A stretch of 64,000 nucleotides of DNA from Akebia trifoliata (taxonomy: Eukaryota; Streptophyta; Magnoliopsida; Ranunculales; Lardizabalaceae): NCBI GenBank assembly GCA_017979445.1, contig CM030716.1, positions 9,299,974 through 9,363,973 on the forward strand, written 5' to 3'. Below, one piece after another: positions 63,505 to 64,000 of this stretch; the stretch's first letter is position 1; each line of letters begins with the position of its first letter. Made by a program: the position numbers and the translations under genes. The notes under the pieces were generated by a model that did no database searches, was not told where the DNA came from, and saw only the letters and a list, made by a program, of their open reading frames with translations.

Positions 63505-63790
63505 ATTAAGTTGAAGGATAATGTTACTCGGTACCCTGGCTTTGAAGGTTGGGGTTTGATTGCCTTAATTATCTATATGAGAACGATGCCTACTTTGGTC
63601 CAATAGTGAAAAATTGCAAGAATGGTATATGTGGTGACTATTCATTGCACGATGGGTTCCTTTTCAAGGGTATTCAACTATGTGTTCCGGATTGCTCACT
63701 TCGACAAGTAATTATTGTGCAGTTTCATAATAGGGGACTAGGCGGTCACTTTTGGCAAGACAAGACTATTGTAGTATGTGGCTCATATTG
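63505..63790 (+). mobile_element. Gypsy integrase fragment beside MED15 piece C
   Basis: [20 protein letters not shown], then DGFLFKGIQLCVPDCSLRQV and GGHFWQDKT, closely related to 32991-33260. It ends abruptly after the HH part of the zinc-binding motif. Confidence 0.85.
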
Positions 63791-64000
63791 AGTGGAACAC
63801 GCATATAGAGAAAGTAGGTTGATGCTGAGAGTGAACCAAAACGACGGCATCTGCCTTTTGAGATGTAATTTACTGTTTTATTGCTAGAGACGATTAATAA
63901 GTTAGGAGTATAGGGGCAACGCCCCCACGGTAAGGTACAAGGGTATTATTGGAATGTTTTAATACCTTTTGTACAACTAAGGTTTACTATAAATTCATAT
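63791..64000. other. Right-edge stretch, possibly part of an LTR
   Basis: Contains GGGGCAACGCCCC and a TATAAATTCATAT at the very end, reminiscent of copia LTR promoter regions, but no partner is visible. Confidence 0.3.

Overview
This is AT-rich nuclear DNA of a flowering plant. The evidence is a spliced Mediator MED15-like gene, plant Ty1/copia and Ty3/gypsy retrotransposons with initiator-tRNA-Met-type primer sites, a plant LINE fragment, MULE, CACTA and hAT relics and many MITEs. The genus cannot be told from sequence alone. I see no prokaryotic features, rRNA, tRNA or CRISPR. All splice sites are my own manual reading (GT..AG, phase and recalled MED15a similarity); no search or alignment program was run.

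The only host gene I can reconstruct is MED15-like copy A on the minus strand, 46793 down to 17074. Eleven coding exons join in a continuous frame of 944 codons plus stop, with consistent phase at all ten junctions. Order: KIX-like N-terminus (exons 1-3), Gln-rich exon 4, short exons 5 and 6, exon 7 and the conserved C-terminal block (exons 8-11). Its introns have swallowed about 19 kb of transposons. Intron 5 (22172-35624) holds a three-level nest: a gypsy element (22539-34541) split by a copia element (about 24917-32525) that is itself split by a young, internally deleted copia element (27371-29863). Intron 3 holds another copia element (37423-41781), intron 7 a MITE inside a MITE, and intron 9 or 10 smaller repeats.

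A second, broken copy B lies downstream in the same orientation (exons 1, 2, part of 3, and 5 at 5468-644, running off the left edge). Its introns and promoter still align with copy A, so it is a segmental tandem duplicate. A LINE fragment sits where the end of exon 3, intron 3, the Gln-rich exon 4 and part of intron 4 should be. A third piece, C (part of exon 7), lies at 63130-63405 beside a gypsy integrase fragment.

Region by region: 1-5.5 kb pseudogene B; 5.5-6.4 kb its old promoter; 6.5-7.5 kb hAT-like relic; 7.6-13.3 kb decayed minus-strand gypsy element with a very long LTR and a locally rearranged protease region; 14.1-16.2 kb decayed MULE transposase; 17.1-46.8 kb gene A; 46.8-47.2 kb its 5' region; 47.2-51.4 kb repeat debris; 51.4-54 kb LTR relic loaded with TA-microsatellite-associated twin-hairpin MITEs; 54.7-56.3 kb minus-strand copia relic; 57.8-60.4 kb CACTA (En/Spm) relic; 60.7-63.1 kb a direct duplication; 63.1-64 kb MED15 piece C and gypsy piece.

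Most notable: the apparently intact but TE-stuffed MED15-like gene; five perfect trimeric heat-shock elements in each LTR of the young copia element inside it; and a MITE family made of two internal hairpins that sits in TA microsatellites and carries different ends on a shared core.
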